This document shows, in pieces, positions 1-10,100 of a stretch of DNA of 42,452 bases (position 1 is the stretch's first letter; the number at the start of each line of letters is the position of its first letter). Origin of the DNA: JARRQB01 sp965368585 (lineage in GTDB: Bacteria > Pseudomonadota > Gammaproteobacteria > Chromatiales > Chromatiaceae); NCBI GenBank assembly GCA_965368585.1, contig CBDUNM010000027.1:1-42452 (forward strand), written 5' to 3'. The position numbers and the translations under genes were made by a program. The notes under the pieces are model-generated. The model ran no database searches. It was not told the DNA's origin and saw only the letters and a program-made list of their open reading frames with translations.

Positions 1-1275
1 CTCAAAGAAAACGACAGATGGTCTTCCCGTGTACAGATATTCTGTTCCAATGATTTGTTGGTTGCGACCGATCATCGCTTCCTGATTCATACCGACGATG
101 CGCTTGAAGAAGATCCCGTTATGTATATCGGTCTGGACAGCGCCGGGCTGACCTATGTAGCACCGAGAGTGGCATGCGAAACTGTACTCGACTTGTGCAC
201 CGGCAGCGGTGTTCAAGCGCTGACCGCCAGCCGGTACTCGAATCTGGTGATCGGCGTAGACATTAATCCAAGGGCTATCAGATTTGCGCGATTCAATGCG
301 CAGCTCAATGGTATTCGGAACGTTCATTTCCGGCTGGGAGACCTCTACGGCGCCGTTGCAGGGCAAAAATTCGACGTAATTCTTGCCAACCCACCGTTCG
401 TTCCCAGTCCATCGGAAGAGTTGAAATTCCGCGATGGCGGAGTACGCGGTGAGAACATTCTTGCGAAGATAATCGCTGGTGCCGCGTCGGTACTGACCCC
501 ACAGGGACGCCTGCATATAGTAACGGATCTTGTCGATGTTCGCGATTACGAAAAAAAGCTGGAGCGCTGGTGGGAAGGCGGTCCCACGCACGCCTTGGTT
601 CTGCAAACTGCTGACCGGGATGACAAACAGTTTTCAGTCCCTCACTGCCACGCACCTTTTGGACAGCGATTCGAAGACTACAACGATCAGCTTGAACACT
701 GGGTTCAAAATTTCCGTGACGCGGAGATCACGGCGGTCAATTTCGGCTACATTCTGATCCACTGTCTTGGCGAATCGGATCAATCGACTTTTTTCCGGCG
801 CACAATTTCCAATCCCAGCGAGCCCATATTTGACCAGGTTGAGCATTACTTCGTGCAGCGCGAGGCTTTGAAGGACCCTGATAGAGATGCCCTCTATTTG
901 CAGGTCATCGAAGGCGTTCGAATCCGGACTGAATCGTCGATGGATGATCCGGACCGGCAGATCAAGTTGTTCATACCCGAAAACCCTTATTACACAACGT
1001 ACGTGGTTAATGAGGAAATCCTCCGCTTGCTTGATTCGATTGCACACGGCGAACAACGGTGGGGTCACTTTGCCGCCGATGAAAACCAAAAGCTTATTCG
1101 TGACTTGATGTACAAGGGGATACTTAAGTTATCCCGAACACCGAAGGCGCAGGGCACGATCCCTGATCGCCGCAGATGGTCACCCCGACCCGTTGTCGAG
1201 GCGTCCACAATCGCCTCCCCCGTCAAAGAACTGGACACTGAGACTACACCTACGTGCCTCTCCTCTTATCTTTGA
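1..1275 (+). CDS. Class I SAM-dependent methyltransferase, 5' end cut by window
   Basis: The reading frame is open to the left edge, so the true start lies outside the window; a TTG at 55 is the first possible start inside. Numbering from that TTG, residues 44-53 carry a methyltransferase motif I (DLCTGSGVQA), residues 68-72 an acidic nucleoside-binding loop (VDINP), and residues 112-118 NPPFVPS. The last motif is typical of N-methyltransferases of the HemK/RlmG type. After the Rossmann domain there are about 150 extra residues with no obvious catalytic motif. They include a stretch near residues 315-365 that looks like a small winged-helix or PqqD-like fold (weak impression). The substrate is unknown. 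The gene ends 36 bases before the ATG of the cysteine hydrolase and probably heads, or is internal to, the operon that continues into kinase and c-di-GMP genes. Confidence 0.75.
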   Translation, partial: LKENDRWSSRVQIFCSNDLLVATDHRFLIHTDDALEEDPVMYIGLDSAGLTYVAPRVACETVLDLCTGSGVQALTASRYSNLVIGVDINPRAIRFARFNAQLNGIRNVHFRLGDLYGAVAGQKFDVILANPPFVPSPSEELKFRDGGVRGENILAKIIAGAASVLTPQGRLHIVTDLVDVRDYEKKLERWWEGGPTHALVLQTADRDDKQFSVPHCHAPFGQRFEDYNDQLEHWVQNFRDAEITAVNFGYILIHCLGESDQSTFFRRTISNPSEPIFDQVEHYFVQREALKDPDRDALYLQVIEGVRIRTESSMDDPDRQIKLFIPENPYYTTYVVNEEILRLLDSIAHGEQRWGHFAADENQKLIRDLMYKGILKLSRTPKAQGTIPDRRRWSPRPVVEASTIASPVKELDTETTPTCLSSYL

Positions 1276-1311
1276 TCGACATCCATATCCACTTAATTGA
1301 GGAAGAACGAG

Positions 1312-1938
1312 ATGAACCCGAAGACTACTGCCATTGTGTTGATCGGTTATCAAAACGACTACTTTGCGGACGATGGGGTGCTGCACAGTGTGGTTGAAGA
1401 ATCTACGCAAGCTGTGCTCAACAATACGCTTACTTTGTTAAACGCATTGGTTCCAACAGACGTATTGATGGTTACAACGCCGATTATCTTCACGCCGGAC
1501 TACAGTGAACTCACCGAGCCGGTCGGTATTCTCGAAGTGATCAAGAACGCCGGTGCGTTCAAGACCGGCACCATGGGTGCCCAGACGATACCCGAGATTC
1601 AGAAATTCGGTGACCGAATACTGGAGGTGCCCGGAAAGAGAGGATTGAATGCCTTTGCTGATACCAATCTCGACAACGTTCTCCGTGAACGAGGGGTCGT
1701 GGATGTAGTGATTGCCGGGGCCGTCACTTCGATTTGTATCGATACGACAGGACGCGCGGCGTTTGAGCGCGGCTACAAGGTTACTCAGTTGTCGGATTGC
1801 TTGTCGAGTCGCACGTCGGTCGAGCAAAATTTCTACTGCAACAGCGTTTTCCCGCTGTACTCCTCGGTAATGAATTCGCAGGCCTTGATCAACGAGTTGA
1901 GCGATGACGAATATGACGATGCAAAACAATACGCTTAA
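1312..1938 (+). CDS. Isochorismatase-like cysteine hydrolase
   Basis: This 208-residue protein has the family's usual length and layout. The first strand ends in an Asp within GYQNDYF near residue 16, a Lys lies in PGKRG, and the nucleophile Cys lies in the segment GAVTSICIDTTGR. Together these form the Asp-Lys-Cys triad of isochorismatase, nicotinamidase and N-carbamoylsarcosine amidase proteins. The exact substrate cannot be told from sequence. The start is the ATG at 1312, preceded by GAGGAAG at 1299-1305; an in-frame TTG at 1297 overlaps that ribosome site and is unlikely. The last 35 bases overlap the following histidine kinase gene, so the two are probably translationally coupled. With the upstream methyltransferase it suggests a small-molecule metabolism step tied to the downstream signalling proteins. 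Confidence 0.85.
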   Translation: MNPKTTAIVLIGYQNDYFADDGVLHSVVEESTQAVLNNTLTLLNALVPTDVLMVTTPIIFTPDYSELTEPVGILEVIKNAGAFKTGTMGAQTIPEIQKFGDRILEVPGKRGLNAFADTNLDNVLRERGVVDVVIAGAVTSICIDTTGRAAFERGYKVTQLSDCLSSRTSVEQNFYCNSVFPLYSSVMNSQALINELSDDEYDDAKQYA

Positions 1939-3346
1939 AGCCCAAGAGATCAATGCGCAGGTCCAGTATCGACTGATCGAAGAGCTTTCCGCATCGGAAC
2001 AGCGATACAGGGAACTGGTGGAGCGAATCAAAGAGGTCGTATTCAAGTGCGACGGACAGGGCGTATTGCAGTTCCTGAACTCGGCATGGACCAGTATTCT
2101 GGGTCATCCGATAGCCGGTTCGCTCAATCGATCAGTCGTAGAGTTTGTCTTCGAGGAAGATCGCGAAAGGGCCCAAAACATAGTTTCTCGTGTTCGTTCA
2201 GGGACGGTGCCCGAAGAGGCTGTGGAGATCCGGTTTGAACGCGGCGACGGCGAGCCGGTGTGGTTGATGATGGCAGTGCAAACGGGCGAATCCGATGGCA
2301 TGGTCGGTTCGTTGTACAACATCGATGAGCGCAAACGCGCACAACAAGAGTTGATCACGTTAAACGAAGAGTTGGAAACTCGCGTTCATCAACGCACCGC
2401 TGAACTCGCCGATTCAAATCGCCAGCTCGCGACGGAGATCGAATCGAAAAAGAAGGCACAAGAAAACCTTCTTAAGGCTGAGCGTCTAGCAGTCGTCGGT
2501 GAAACCTCGGGGCGAGTAGCGCACGAGGTGCTGAATCCGATTACGAGTATATATTCCAGGATCGAGCATAACGCCGCCAAATGGAAAGAATTCAGCGCGT
2601 TATTGGAAAATTCCCAGGAAATCATTAGTGATTGGAAAACGGAGTTCGATGCGGGCAGTTTCGTCGAGTACCTGTCGAGCGCCAGCGAGGAAGGAGGAAC
2701 CTATGGAGAGGACGATTTTGACCTGTTGAAGCGGATCTTCAATAGCGAGGCAGAATTCCAGAAAGAACGGCAGGATGATCTCCAGTTTATTACCAAGCAA
2801 TTACAAAGGGTGATAAAGATTATCAACACGATGCGCGGTGCGGTAAGGCAACACCGTTCTGTCACTGAAGTCTGCCTCCTTGATCCTATTGAAGAGGCGT
2901 ACGACGTTTTGGATGATTCGCTTGCCAAGCGGCGCATCAAGGTTGTGCGTAAACTGCCGGATGAACTGCCACCGGTCCTGGCGGACGAGAACGAGATCAT
3001 TCAGGTCTTCACGAATCTCTTCCGTAACGCCATGCAAAGTATTGATTCGATGCAGCGCGGCGGCGGATTCATTGAAACAAGCGCCATAGTCAACGGCGAA
3101 AACATCGAAATTCGGGTAACGGACAACGGCACCGGAATCGCGGAAGAAAACGAGCGCTATATTTTCAATTTCGACTTTTCAACGAAAGATAGAAGCGAAG
3201 GTACCGGAATGGGACTTGGAATTAGTCGCCGATTCGTACGAGAGAACGGCGGCGAAATGATCCTGGAACGCAGCGTCGAGGGTAAAGGTGCAACATTTTT
3301 GATCACATTGCCCACTGCCCAGTCCAAAAGTTTAGTTGATGAATAA
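1904..3346 (+). CDS. Cytoplasmic PAS-domain sensor histidine kinase
   Basis: The protein has 480 residues and no membrane segment. A PAS domain spans about residues 30-145, followed by a coiled coil at about 145-195. The phosphorylation helix holds His207 in the motif AHEVLNPIT. The ATPase domain spans about residues 325-475, with an N box (NLFRNAMQS, 370-378), a G1 box (DNGTGI, 407-412) and a G2 box (GTGMGLGI, 433-440). About 80 charged residues sit between the two dimerisation helices (roughly 225-300), longer than in standard HisKA domains. The start is one of three close ATGs (1904, 1913, 1919) inside the end of the cysteine hydrolase gene. The REC-GGDEF protein 48 bases downstream is the obvious phosphorylation partner. 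The ligand read by the PAS domain is unknown; a product of the two upstream enzymes is a reasonable guess only. Confidence 0.88.
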   Translation: MTNMTMQNNTLKAQEINAQVQYRLIEELSASEQRYRELVERIKEVVFKCDGQGVLQFLNSAWTSILGHPIAGSLNRSVVEFVFEEDRERAQNIVSRVRSGTVPEEAVEIRFERGDGEPVWLMMAVQTGESDGMVGSLYNIDERKRAQQELITLNEELETRVHQRTAELADSNRQLATEIESKKKAQENLLKAERLAVVGETSGRVAHEVLNPITSIYSRIEHNAAKWKEFSALLENSQEIISDWKTEFDAGSFVEYLSSASEEGGTYGEDDFDLLKRIFNSEAEFQKERQDDLQFITKQLQRVIKIINTMRGAVRQHRSVTEVCLLDPIEEAYDVLDDSLAKRRIKVVRKLPDELPPVLADENEIIQVFTNLFRNAMQSIDSMQRGGGFIETSAIVNGENIEIRVTDNGTGIAEENERYIFNFDFSTKDRSEGTGMGLGISRRFVRENGGEMILERSVEGKGATFLITLPTAQSKSLVDE

Positions 3347-3394
3347 CCAGGCTTGGCAATCAACTCGCAAATCTAAGAATCGGACGAAGCCATA

Positions 3395-5032
3395 ATGTCT
3401 ATACCAGAAACCGAGATGAACACCGCGATAATCTGTGTCGATGATGAGCCCGGCATTCGCGAAGCGTATCTGAATACGTTGACCGCGAGTCAGCACATCG
3501 ACAACGACACCGAAAACCTATTGTCTCGCAGGAAGCGGCGGAAACAAGGTCACACCGAGACCACGGGTTCTGGCCGTAAAGAGTTGGTCTATGAGATCTT
3601 CACCGCCGCTAGTGGAGAGGAAGCCGTCGAAATTGTGCGAGAACAGCTTGCGAAATCACGTCAGATCGCAGCCGGCTTCTTCGATATGTCCATGCCCGGT
3701 GGCATAGACGGCGCCGAGACGATAAAGCGTATCCTCGAGCTCGACAATCAGATGCTGTGCGCCGTCGTAACGGCTTACACCGATCGATCGACGAAGCAAC
3801 TCGGTAATTTGTTTTCCCGTCAAGATGATTGGCTTTACTTCAATAAACCGTTTTCTTCTGGTGAACTTGAACAGACAGCTTACCATCTCGTGACCGCCTG
3901 GAACCAACGGCGACGAGAAGAGTCGCTAGTGAGTAATCTGGAGATGATGCAGACCGGGTTGATGTGGATTCTAAGATCGGTCAGTAATATCAATCGAGTA
4001 CCTCCACTGGTTATGGAAGCACTGGTCGAAGGTCTACTGAAACACTACCTCAACTTAGCGGGCGCAGAGAACGGATTTATTTTCGTGCCTAGTGGCGATG
4101 AAATCGTGCAGTACGGGCAGGGTGTGTTCGAGGATTGTAACAACCTTGCAGATACCAAGTACGAGCAGCAGTGGAAGATGGCGCGCTCTGTCATGTTGGC
4201 GGGCCAAGCAACCGTGATCGACGGGACTATGGCCGCAACGCCATTGTTTATTGCCGATGAGCCTATGGGTGTCCTGTTCGTCCAGAAAGACAAGGCGATC
4301 GAACACGACTCGAAGTTATTCGACATGTACGCCTCGCAAGCGGTAAACATGATCCAGCACTCAAATCTTTACGAAGAGCTCAATCTACGTAATCTCGAGC
4401 TAAACCAGAAAAACCGTGAGCTCGTAGATCTGCTGGATAAGCTTACCCAGTCTGAGCACCTGCAGGAGCAGTTCAAGAAACTGAGCCTTATCGACACACT
4501 GACCAATCTACCCAATCGGCGATACATCGAAACCAAGCTCCAGGAAAATTTCGAACAAGCACGTCGTGAGGGCACCGACATGGCCTGCGTCATGCTGGAT
4601 ATCGACCATTTCAAGCAAATTAACGACACCTATGGGCATCCGGCTGGCGATTACGTGCTGCAGCAGATCGGCCTGATCTTTCGGGATCAAAAGCGACCAG
4701 ACGACCTGGTCAGCCGTTATGGAGGTGAAGAATTTCTGATGCTGTACGTAGATATAAATCCAGAAGATAGCCACTCCTTCTGCGAGCGACTTCGCAGGAG
4801 CGTAGAAGCCACGACCTTCATTTTCGATCGGAACAGGATCAATGTCACAGTTAGCGTCGGCTGCCATGTGTTCAATCCGAAAAAAGGCGGTAGCCTTGAG
4901 AGTGTCATTGTGCGCGCAGATCATGCGCTCTACAGTGCGAAACGGGCTGGGCGGAATCGCTGTGTCATCAGTATTGAGGATTCACCAGAGCAGACGATCG
5001 TACCGGAAATGCTGCAACAAAGCGCAGGCTGA
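3395..5032 (+). CDS. REC-GAF-GGDEF diguanylate cyclase response regulator
   Basis: This 545-residue protein is a probable c-di-GMP synthase controlled by phosphorylation. The receiver domain has the acidic pair Asp16-Asp17, the acceptor Asp97 (FFDMSMPGG), Thr126 and Lys151. A GAF-like region covers about residues 185-320 and a coiled coil about 325-360. The catalytic GGDEF domain runs from about 365 to 530 with the active motif GGEEF at 443-447. An intact inhibitory site, RPDD at 434-437, lies exactly five residues upstream, so feedback inhibition by c-di-GMP is expected. The receiver is odd in having an extra basic segment at about residues 33-66 (it contains RRKRRK) between the first helix and second strand. 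The start is the ATG at 3395; a second ATG lies seven codons in. It follows the kinase gene closely and is its likely substrate. Confidence 0.9.
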   Translation: MSIPETEMNTAIICVDDEPGIREAYLNTLTASQHIDNDTENLLSRRKRRKQGHTETTGSGRKELVYEIFTAASGEEAVEIVREQLAKSRQIAAGFFDMSMPGGIDGAETIKRILELDNQMLCAVVTAYTDRSTKQLGNLFSRQDDWLYFNKPFSSGELEQTAYHLVTAWNQRRREESLVSNLEMMQTGLMWILRSVSNINRVPPLVMEALVEGLLKHYLNLAGAENGFIFVPSGDEIVQYGQGVFEDCNNLADTKYEQQWKMARSVMLAGQATVIDGTMAATPLFIADEPMGVLFVQKDKAIEHDSKLFDMYASQAVNMIQHSNLYEELNLRNLELNQKNRELVDLLDKLTQSEHLQEQFKKLSLIDTLTNLPNRRYIETKLQENFEQARREGTDMACVMLDIDHFKQINDTYGHPAGDYVLQQIGLIFRDQKRPDDLVSRYGGEEFLMLYVDINPEDSHSFCERLRRSVEATTFIFDRNRINVTVSVGCHVFNPKKGGSLESVIVRADHALYSAKRAGRNRCVISIEDSPEQTIVPEMLQQSAG

Positions 5033-5196
5033 CATTTATTGCCGATGAAGTCTATCGGGTTGAATTGAGTAGTCAGGAAATCATATTCGGTTTTTGCGGC
5101 ATAAGATTTCGTGAGCGGACTGGTGAGAACTTCTGAAGCGTTCGTTCACGTGTTCTGGTCGATACTCAGGCGACGTACTGAGACCGGGATACACCC

Positions 5197-7002
5197 ATGA
5201 ATACGCTGAAACAGCTAGCCAAACCGCCGATAATTGAAGATCCGAAAACGAACCCGTCGGCTGCGAGGGACAACATCAAGGGACTCGTTGTTGCACCTCG
5301 TGTCTTGATTGCTAATGACGACCTGGAACGCGAACGGCAGATTAACAGCTGCTTGTCCGAGAAAGGTTGCGCAATCACGGAAACGCGTACCGTTACCGAC
5401 GTCGTCGCCTGCTGTGAGCGCAGTGTCCCCGAACTAATTATCGTTCACCTGGAGGACGGCAAAGGAAACGAAGCGGCGGAGGTCTGTGCGGCCGTACGTG
5501 CCCTTCCCACGGGCAAGCGGGTTCCCATATTGCTCGCGTCGTCCACGGACAACCGCGACGAAATTGAACTCGCTTTCGCGGCTGGTGCGACGAACTTTGT
5601 GCGCAAACCGGTACACATGGGTTTTCTTGCGCAGCAAATCGACCAGCTCATAAAGATATCGCGAAGCTCCTACTATTTGCAGGAGCTGGCCTTGAACGAC
5701 GGGTTGACGGGTTTACCGAATCGAAAGCAGTTCTTGTTGCACCTGCGCGGATTAATTTCGAACTCACGGCATCGCAACCAGTTAATCGCAGTGCTTTTCG
5801 TAGATCTCGATAGATTTAAGACCGTGAACAAAACCATGGGTCACGAAGCGGGCGACATGGTTCTCAAAAGCGCGGCGGAGCGCATCGTCCATTGCGTACG
5901 TCGCAGCGATTTTGTAGCCCGCTTTGGGGACGACGAATTCACCGTTTTGCTGAACGGACTCTCATCTCATAAAGTTGCTGCGAAAGTTGCTAGTAAACTC
6001 TGCCGTACGTTGTCGAGTGCGTATGCAATCATGGGTAAGACGATATTCATTACTGCTAGCGTCGGCATTGCGATCTTCCCTGATGACGATACCGAGATCG
6101 AAACGCTCATGCAGTTTGCGGATACCGCGATGTTGCGGGCGAAAGAGGACGGAGGAAGGTATCGCTTTTATGAATCGGGAATGGAACAGGAAGTCGCCAA
6201 ACGGATCGATTTAAGCAATGACCTGAGGAAAGCACTAGACCGTGAAGAAATGAGTGTGCACTACCAGCCCCAGATGGATCTACGCACGGGGCGCATCGTA
6301 GGAATGGAAGCGTTGATGCGCTGGGAACATGCAGTGCAGGGACAGATTTCGCCGGCTGAGTTTATTACCCTGGCGGAAGAAAACGGGATGATTCATCAAC
6401 TTGGTAGATGGATACTAAAAACCGCCTGTAAAGATACCAGAGCATGGATAGATGCGGGTTATTCACCGCTGCGCATTTCGGTTAATCTGTCCAGCGTACA
6501 ACTGGACAATCCAGAGTTTGCCGAAGAAATGCATGCGATCCTCTCCGAGACTGATCTGAACGCACAGTTCCTGACTCTCGAGATTACCGAGGGCACGATC
6601 ATGCGGAACGTCGAGACCACGATATCTGTGCTCGGGCAGCTTACATCGCTCGGCATCGGTCTCGCGCTCGATGATTTCGGTACCGGCTATTCGTCGTTGA
6701 GTTATCTTTCCCAGTTCCCGATCGACATACTGAAAATCGATCGATCTTTCATCAGCAAAATCGGGTTTCACAAACGCAGCGCTGATCTGGTAGAGGCGAT
6801 CGTCGCACTGGCCCAGAACTTGCATCTGCGAGTGGTCGCCGAAGGTGTCGAAAACGAACAGCAGCAGCGATTTCTTTCGCGCTGCGAGTGCGATGAGCTG
6901 CAGGGTTATATTCTCTCAAGACCGCTATCGAAAGACGACTTTGAAGAAGCGATTCTAAAAAGGGTCTGGCCGGCAAAAAAATTGACCTTTCCTTATCGCT
7001 AG
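5197..7002 (+). CDS. REC-like-GGDEF-EAL protein, probable c-di-GMP phosphodiesterase
   Basis: This 601-residue protein has three domains. A receiver-like domain (about 34-150) keeps Asp41-Asp42 and Lys137, but the phosphorylation position after the third strand reads IIVHLED, with His84 where Asp is expected. The GGDEF domain (about 165-325) has GDDEF at 244-248 instead of GGDEF, so cyclase activity is doubtful; such domains often only bind GTP. The EAL domain (about 340-590) looks active, with EAL at 371-373, DDFGTGYSSL at 492-501, Lys513 and AEGVEN at 548-553. The net activity is therefore probably c-di-GMP hydrolysis. The gene lies 164 bases after the diguanylate cyclase gene on the same strand, giving the locus opposing enzymes. 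The start is the ATG at 5197; no strong ribosome site is visible. Confidence 0.88.
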   Translation: MNTLKQLAKPPIIEDPKTNPSAARDNIKGLVVAPRVLIANDDLERERQINSCLSEKGCAITETRTVTDVVACCERSVPELIIVHLEDGKGNEAAEVCAAVRALPTGKRVPILLASSTDNRDEIELAFAAGATNFVRKPVHMGFLAQQIDQLIKISRSSYYLQELALNDGLTGLPNRKQFLLHLRGLISNSRHRNQLIAVLFVDLDRFKTVNKTMGHEAGDMVLKSAAERIVHCVRRSDFVARFGDDEFTVLLNGLSSHKVAAKVASKLCRTLSSAYAIMGKTIFITASVGIAIFPDDDTEIETLMQFADTAMLRAKEDGGRYRFYESGMEQEVAKRIDLSNDLRKALDREEMSVHYQPQMDLRTGRIVGMEALMRWEHAVQGQISPAEFITLAEENGMIHQLGRWILKTACKDTRAWIDAGYSPLRISVNLSSVQLDNPEFAEEMHAILSETDLNAQFLTLEITEGTIMRNVETTISVLGQLTSLGIGLALDDFGTGYSSLSYLSQFPIDILKIDRSFISKIGFHKRSADLVEAIVALAQNLHLRVVAEGVENEQQQRFLSRCECDELQGYILSRPLSKDDFEEAILKRVWPAKKLTFPYR

Positions 7003-7026
7003 TCGTATGGGTGGTTTGGGCTCCTT

Positions 7027-7040
7027 GTGCTCGCGAGCAC
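7027..7040. terminator. 14-base perfect palindrome after the EAL gene, possible terminator
   Basis: GTGCTCGCGAGCAC is self-complementary and lies 25 bases after the stop of the EAL gene. A TTTT run occurs at 7050-7053. The stem is short (5 bp with a 4-base loop), so this is only a possible terminator in the convergent gap between the EAL gene and carB. Confidence 0.3.
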
Positions 7041-7175
7041 TCCGTTGTGTTTTAAACTAAGTGGTGGTGATCGCTCGACGGATTACGGCCTACTGCGTAA
7101 TTTCACCGATAGGGCCAGCCGTACGCGACGGTATGTTTTGGGAGCAACCGGCGTGGTTCCTGAGCGTATCGAAAG

Positions 7176-10100
7176 TTATTGATCTAAGGTCGGACCCGAA
7201 CGCTGTAAGTAGTCGTTCCAGGCACGGATTGCGACTTTATCCGGTGAGTTACTGCCAAAGGCCTCGATCACCGCGCGCGCTAGGGGAATGTCAGTAATCA
7301 GAGGTATTCCGGAATCCACGGCTTTTCGCCGAATCAAATAGCCGTCCGGTCGACCTTGCTCGTCATATTCCCGTGGGACGTTGATCACGAAGTCGATATT
7401 GCCTTCATCGATCAGATCAAGCGCACTTTTCCCATTGCCGTATTGTTTGCCGACAGCGGTACACTCCACACCGATCGATTGCAGCACTTCGGCTGTTCCC
7501 TCGGTTGCATAGATCGGAATGCGAAGGTCGTGTGCGATTATCTTGGCCTCCTCGGCAAACCAGTATTTATCCGCAATCGGTCCTAACGACAACAGAACCC
7601 CTTTTTGCGGAAACCGGATGCCCGTGGCCAACAAGCCGTGGACCAAGGCCTCGTTCAAGTCTTTTCCGAGGCATCCGACTTCTCCGGTACTTGTCATTTC
7701 CACGCCGAGGAGAGGATCGGCGCCGACCAGGCGGGCGAAAGAGAACATCGGCACCTTTACGCCTACGTAATCGAGATCTAGGCTGTTGTTCTCGACGGGT
7801 TGAGATACCCCTAGCATGCGGCGCATTGCCTCGGCAGCGAAATTATTGCCAGTTACCTTGGATACGAAAGGTAAGCTTCGGGATGCACGTAGGTTGCACT
7901 CGATAACTTTGATTGCGTTACGGGTGGCCAGAAACTGGACATTGAACGGTCCGGTTATCTGCAAAGATTCCGCGAGCTGCAGCGCGATTTGCTTTACTCT
8001 GCGGATGCTGGAGATGTAAAGCGTTTGTGGCGGCAAGACCAGCACTGCGTCACCGCTATGTACGCCTGCATCCTCAACGTGTTCGCTGATTGCCCAGAGG
8101 ATCAATTGGCCCCGATCCGCAACGGCATCGATCTCGATCTCTCGAGCGTGCGTTTCGAACTTGGACACGACAACAGGGTAACGGGAAGAGACTTCCGCGG
8201 CGCGCGCGAGTATCTGTTGTAATTCGGCGGGTTCGTGGGCAACGGCCATAGCCGCACCACTCAGCACGTAGCTCGGGCGGACCAGAACCGGAAAACCGCC
8301 GAGTTGTTGGACGATGTCGTCGGCATCGGACAAGGCGGTCACATGGCGCCATTTCGGTTGATTTATCTCCAACTCATCCAGCAGCGAGCTGAACTTATTT
8401 CGATCTTCTGCGCGGTCGATATTTATCGGACTGGTACCCAATACGGTCACACCGGCTTTGTGCAGGTCCATCGCGAGATTGTTTGGTATCTGGCCGCCCA
8501 TGCTAACCACCACGCCGTCGGGCCGTTCCCTGTCATAGAGGTCCAGCACGGTCTCCAGACTGATTTCTTCGAAGTAAAGTCGATCGCACAGGTCGTAGTC
8601 GGTGCTGACGGTCTCCGGGTTACAGTTCACCATAATAGTTTCGTAGCCTAGTTCCGACGCCGCCTGGAGAGCGTTTACACCGCACCAGTCGAATTCGACG
8701 CTGGATCCGATGCGATAGGCACCGGATCCAAGCACCATGATCTTTTTGCGCCTTGACGGTTCGACGTCATCGCTATCGGCGAAATAACTGCTATACAGGT
8801 AATTGGTGTCGGCGGGAAACTCCGCCGCAAGCGTATCGATCTGAGCTATCGCGGGCACGATGCGGTGTTCATCCCTGAGTGTGCGCACGTCTTGAGCCGA
8901 AACCGAAAAGTGGCGGGCGATGGCCGCGTCGGAGAAGCCGAGCTTTTTATTGGCGCGAAGCTGTTCGGCGGACAATGGCCACGTAGCATCCGACATCTCA
9001 TTGCTTGCTCGGACAACCGATTCGATTGCGGTTAAGAACCAACGATCGATGCAAGTGATCGCATGAATGTCAGCGGCAGTCAATCCAAGCTGCAGGGCCT
9101 TCGCTATGGCGAAGATGCGCAGCGGTGTGGCCTGCCTTAGCGCATACTCTAGGTCGTCGAACTGGAATTTTTCTTGTTCCAATCCGTCCACACCGATGTC
9201 GAGCATACGCAAGGCCTTTTGGATGACTTCGGGAAAACTTCGCCCGATTGCCATGACTTCCCCTACGCTCTTCATTTCGCTGCCGATGTGCATCGACGCG
9301 CCTCTGAACTTTGTTAAATCCCATCGCGGGACCTTACATACCAGGTAATCCAGCGCGGGTTCGAAAAAGGCTGTAGTACATCGGGTAATCCCGTTGGGTA
9401 TTTCGGGGAGCGAATAGCCAATTGACAGCTTCGCTGCGACATAGGCCAACGGGTATCCTGTCGCCTTGCTAGCCAGCGCACTTGAGCGAGACAGACGCGC
9501 ATTGACTTCGATCACGCGGTAATCGGTACTTTCAGGGTCCAGTGCGTACTGTATATTGCACTCACCGACGATCCCCAGGTGTCTGATCGTTTTTATCGCC
9601 ACGGACCGTAAGAGCTGGTACTCCTCATCGTTCAAAGTTTGTGAAGGCGCGACGACGATCGATTCACCCGTATGTATACCCATTGGGTCGAGGTTTTCCA
9701 TATTGCATACGGTGATACAGCTATCGCGAGAGTCACGGACGACCTCGTACTCGATCTCCTTCCAACCGCGGAGGCACTCTTCAACGAGTACTTGGTGACC
9801 ACCGTTGAAGGCGCGTTGCAACGCGTTTTCGAGCTGTTCTTCGCTTTCGACGATACCGCTGCCTCTTCCCCCGAGAGAATAACCACCGCGCAGCATGACC
9901 GGGTACCCGATTTCAATGGCCGCCGCGCGCACTTCCTCAGGCGAGGTGCAGGCATGGCTACGCGCGGTTTTTACGCCTATTTCATCTAGCCGATTGACGA
10001 ACCGTTGTCGGTCTTCAGTATCGCGTATGGACTGGATCGGCGTGCCCAAGACGCGTATTTCATACTTCCGTAATACGCCGCTATCATGCAATGCCAATCC

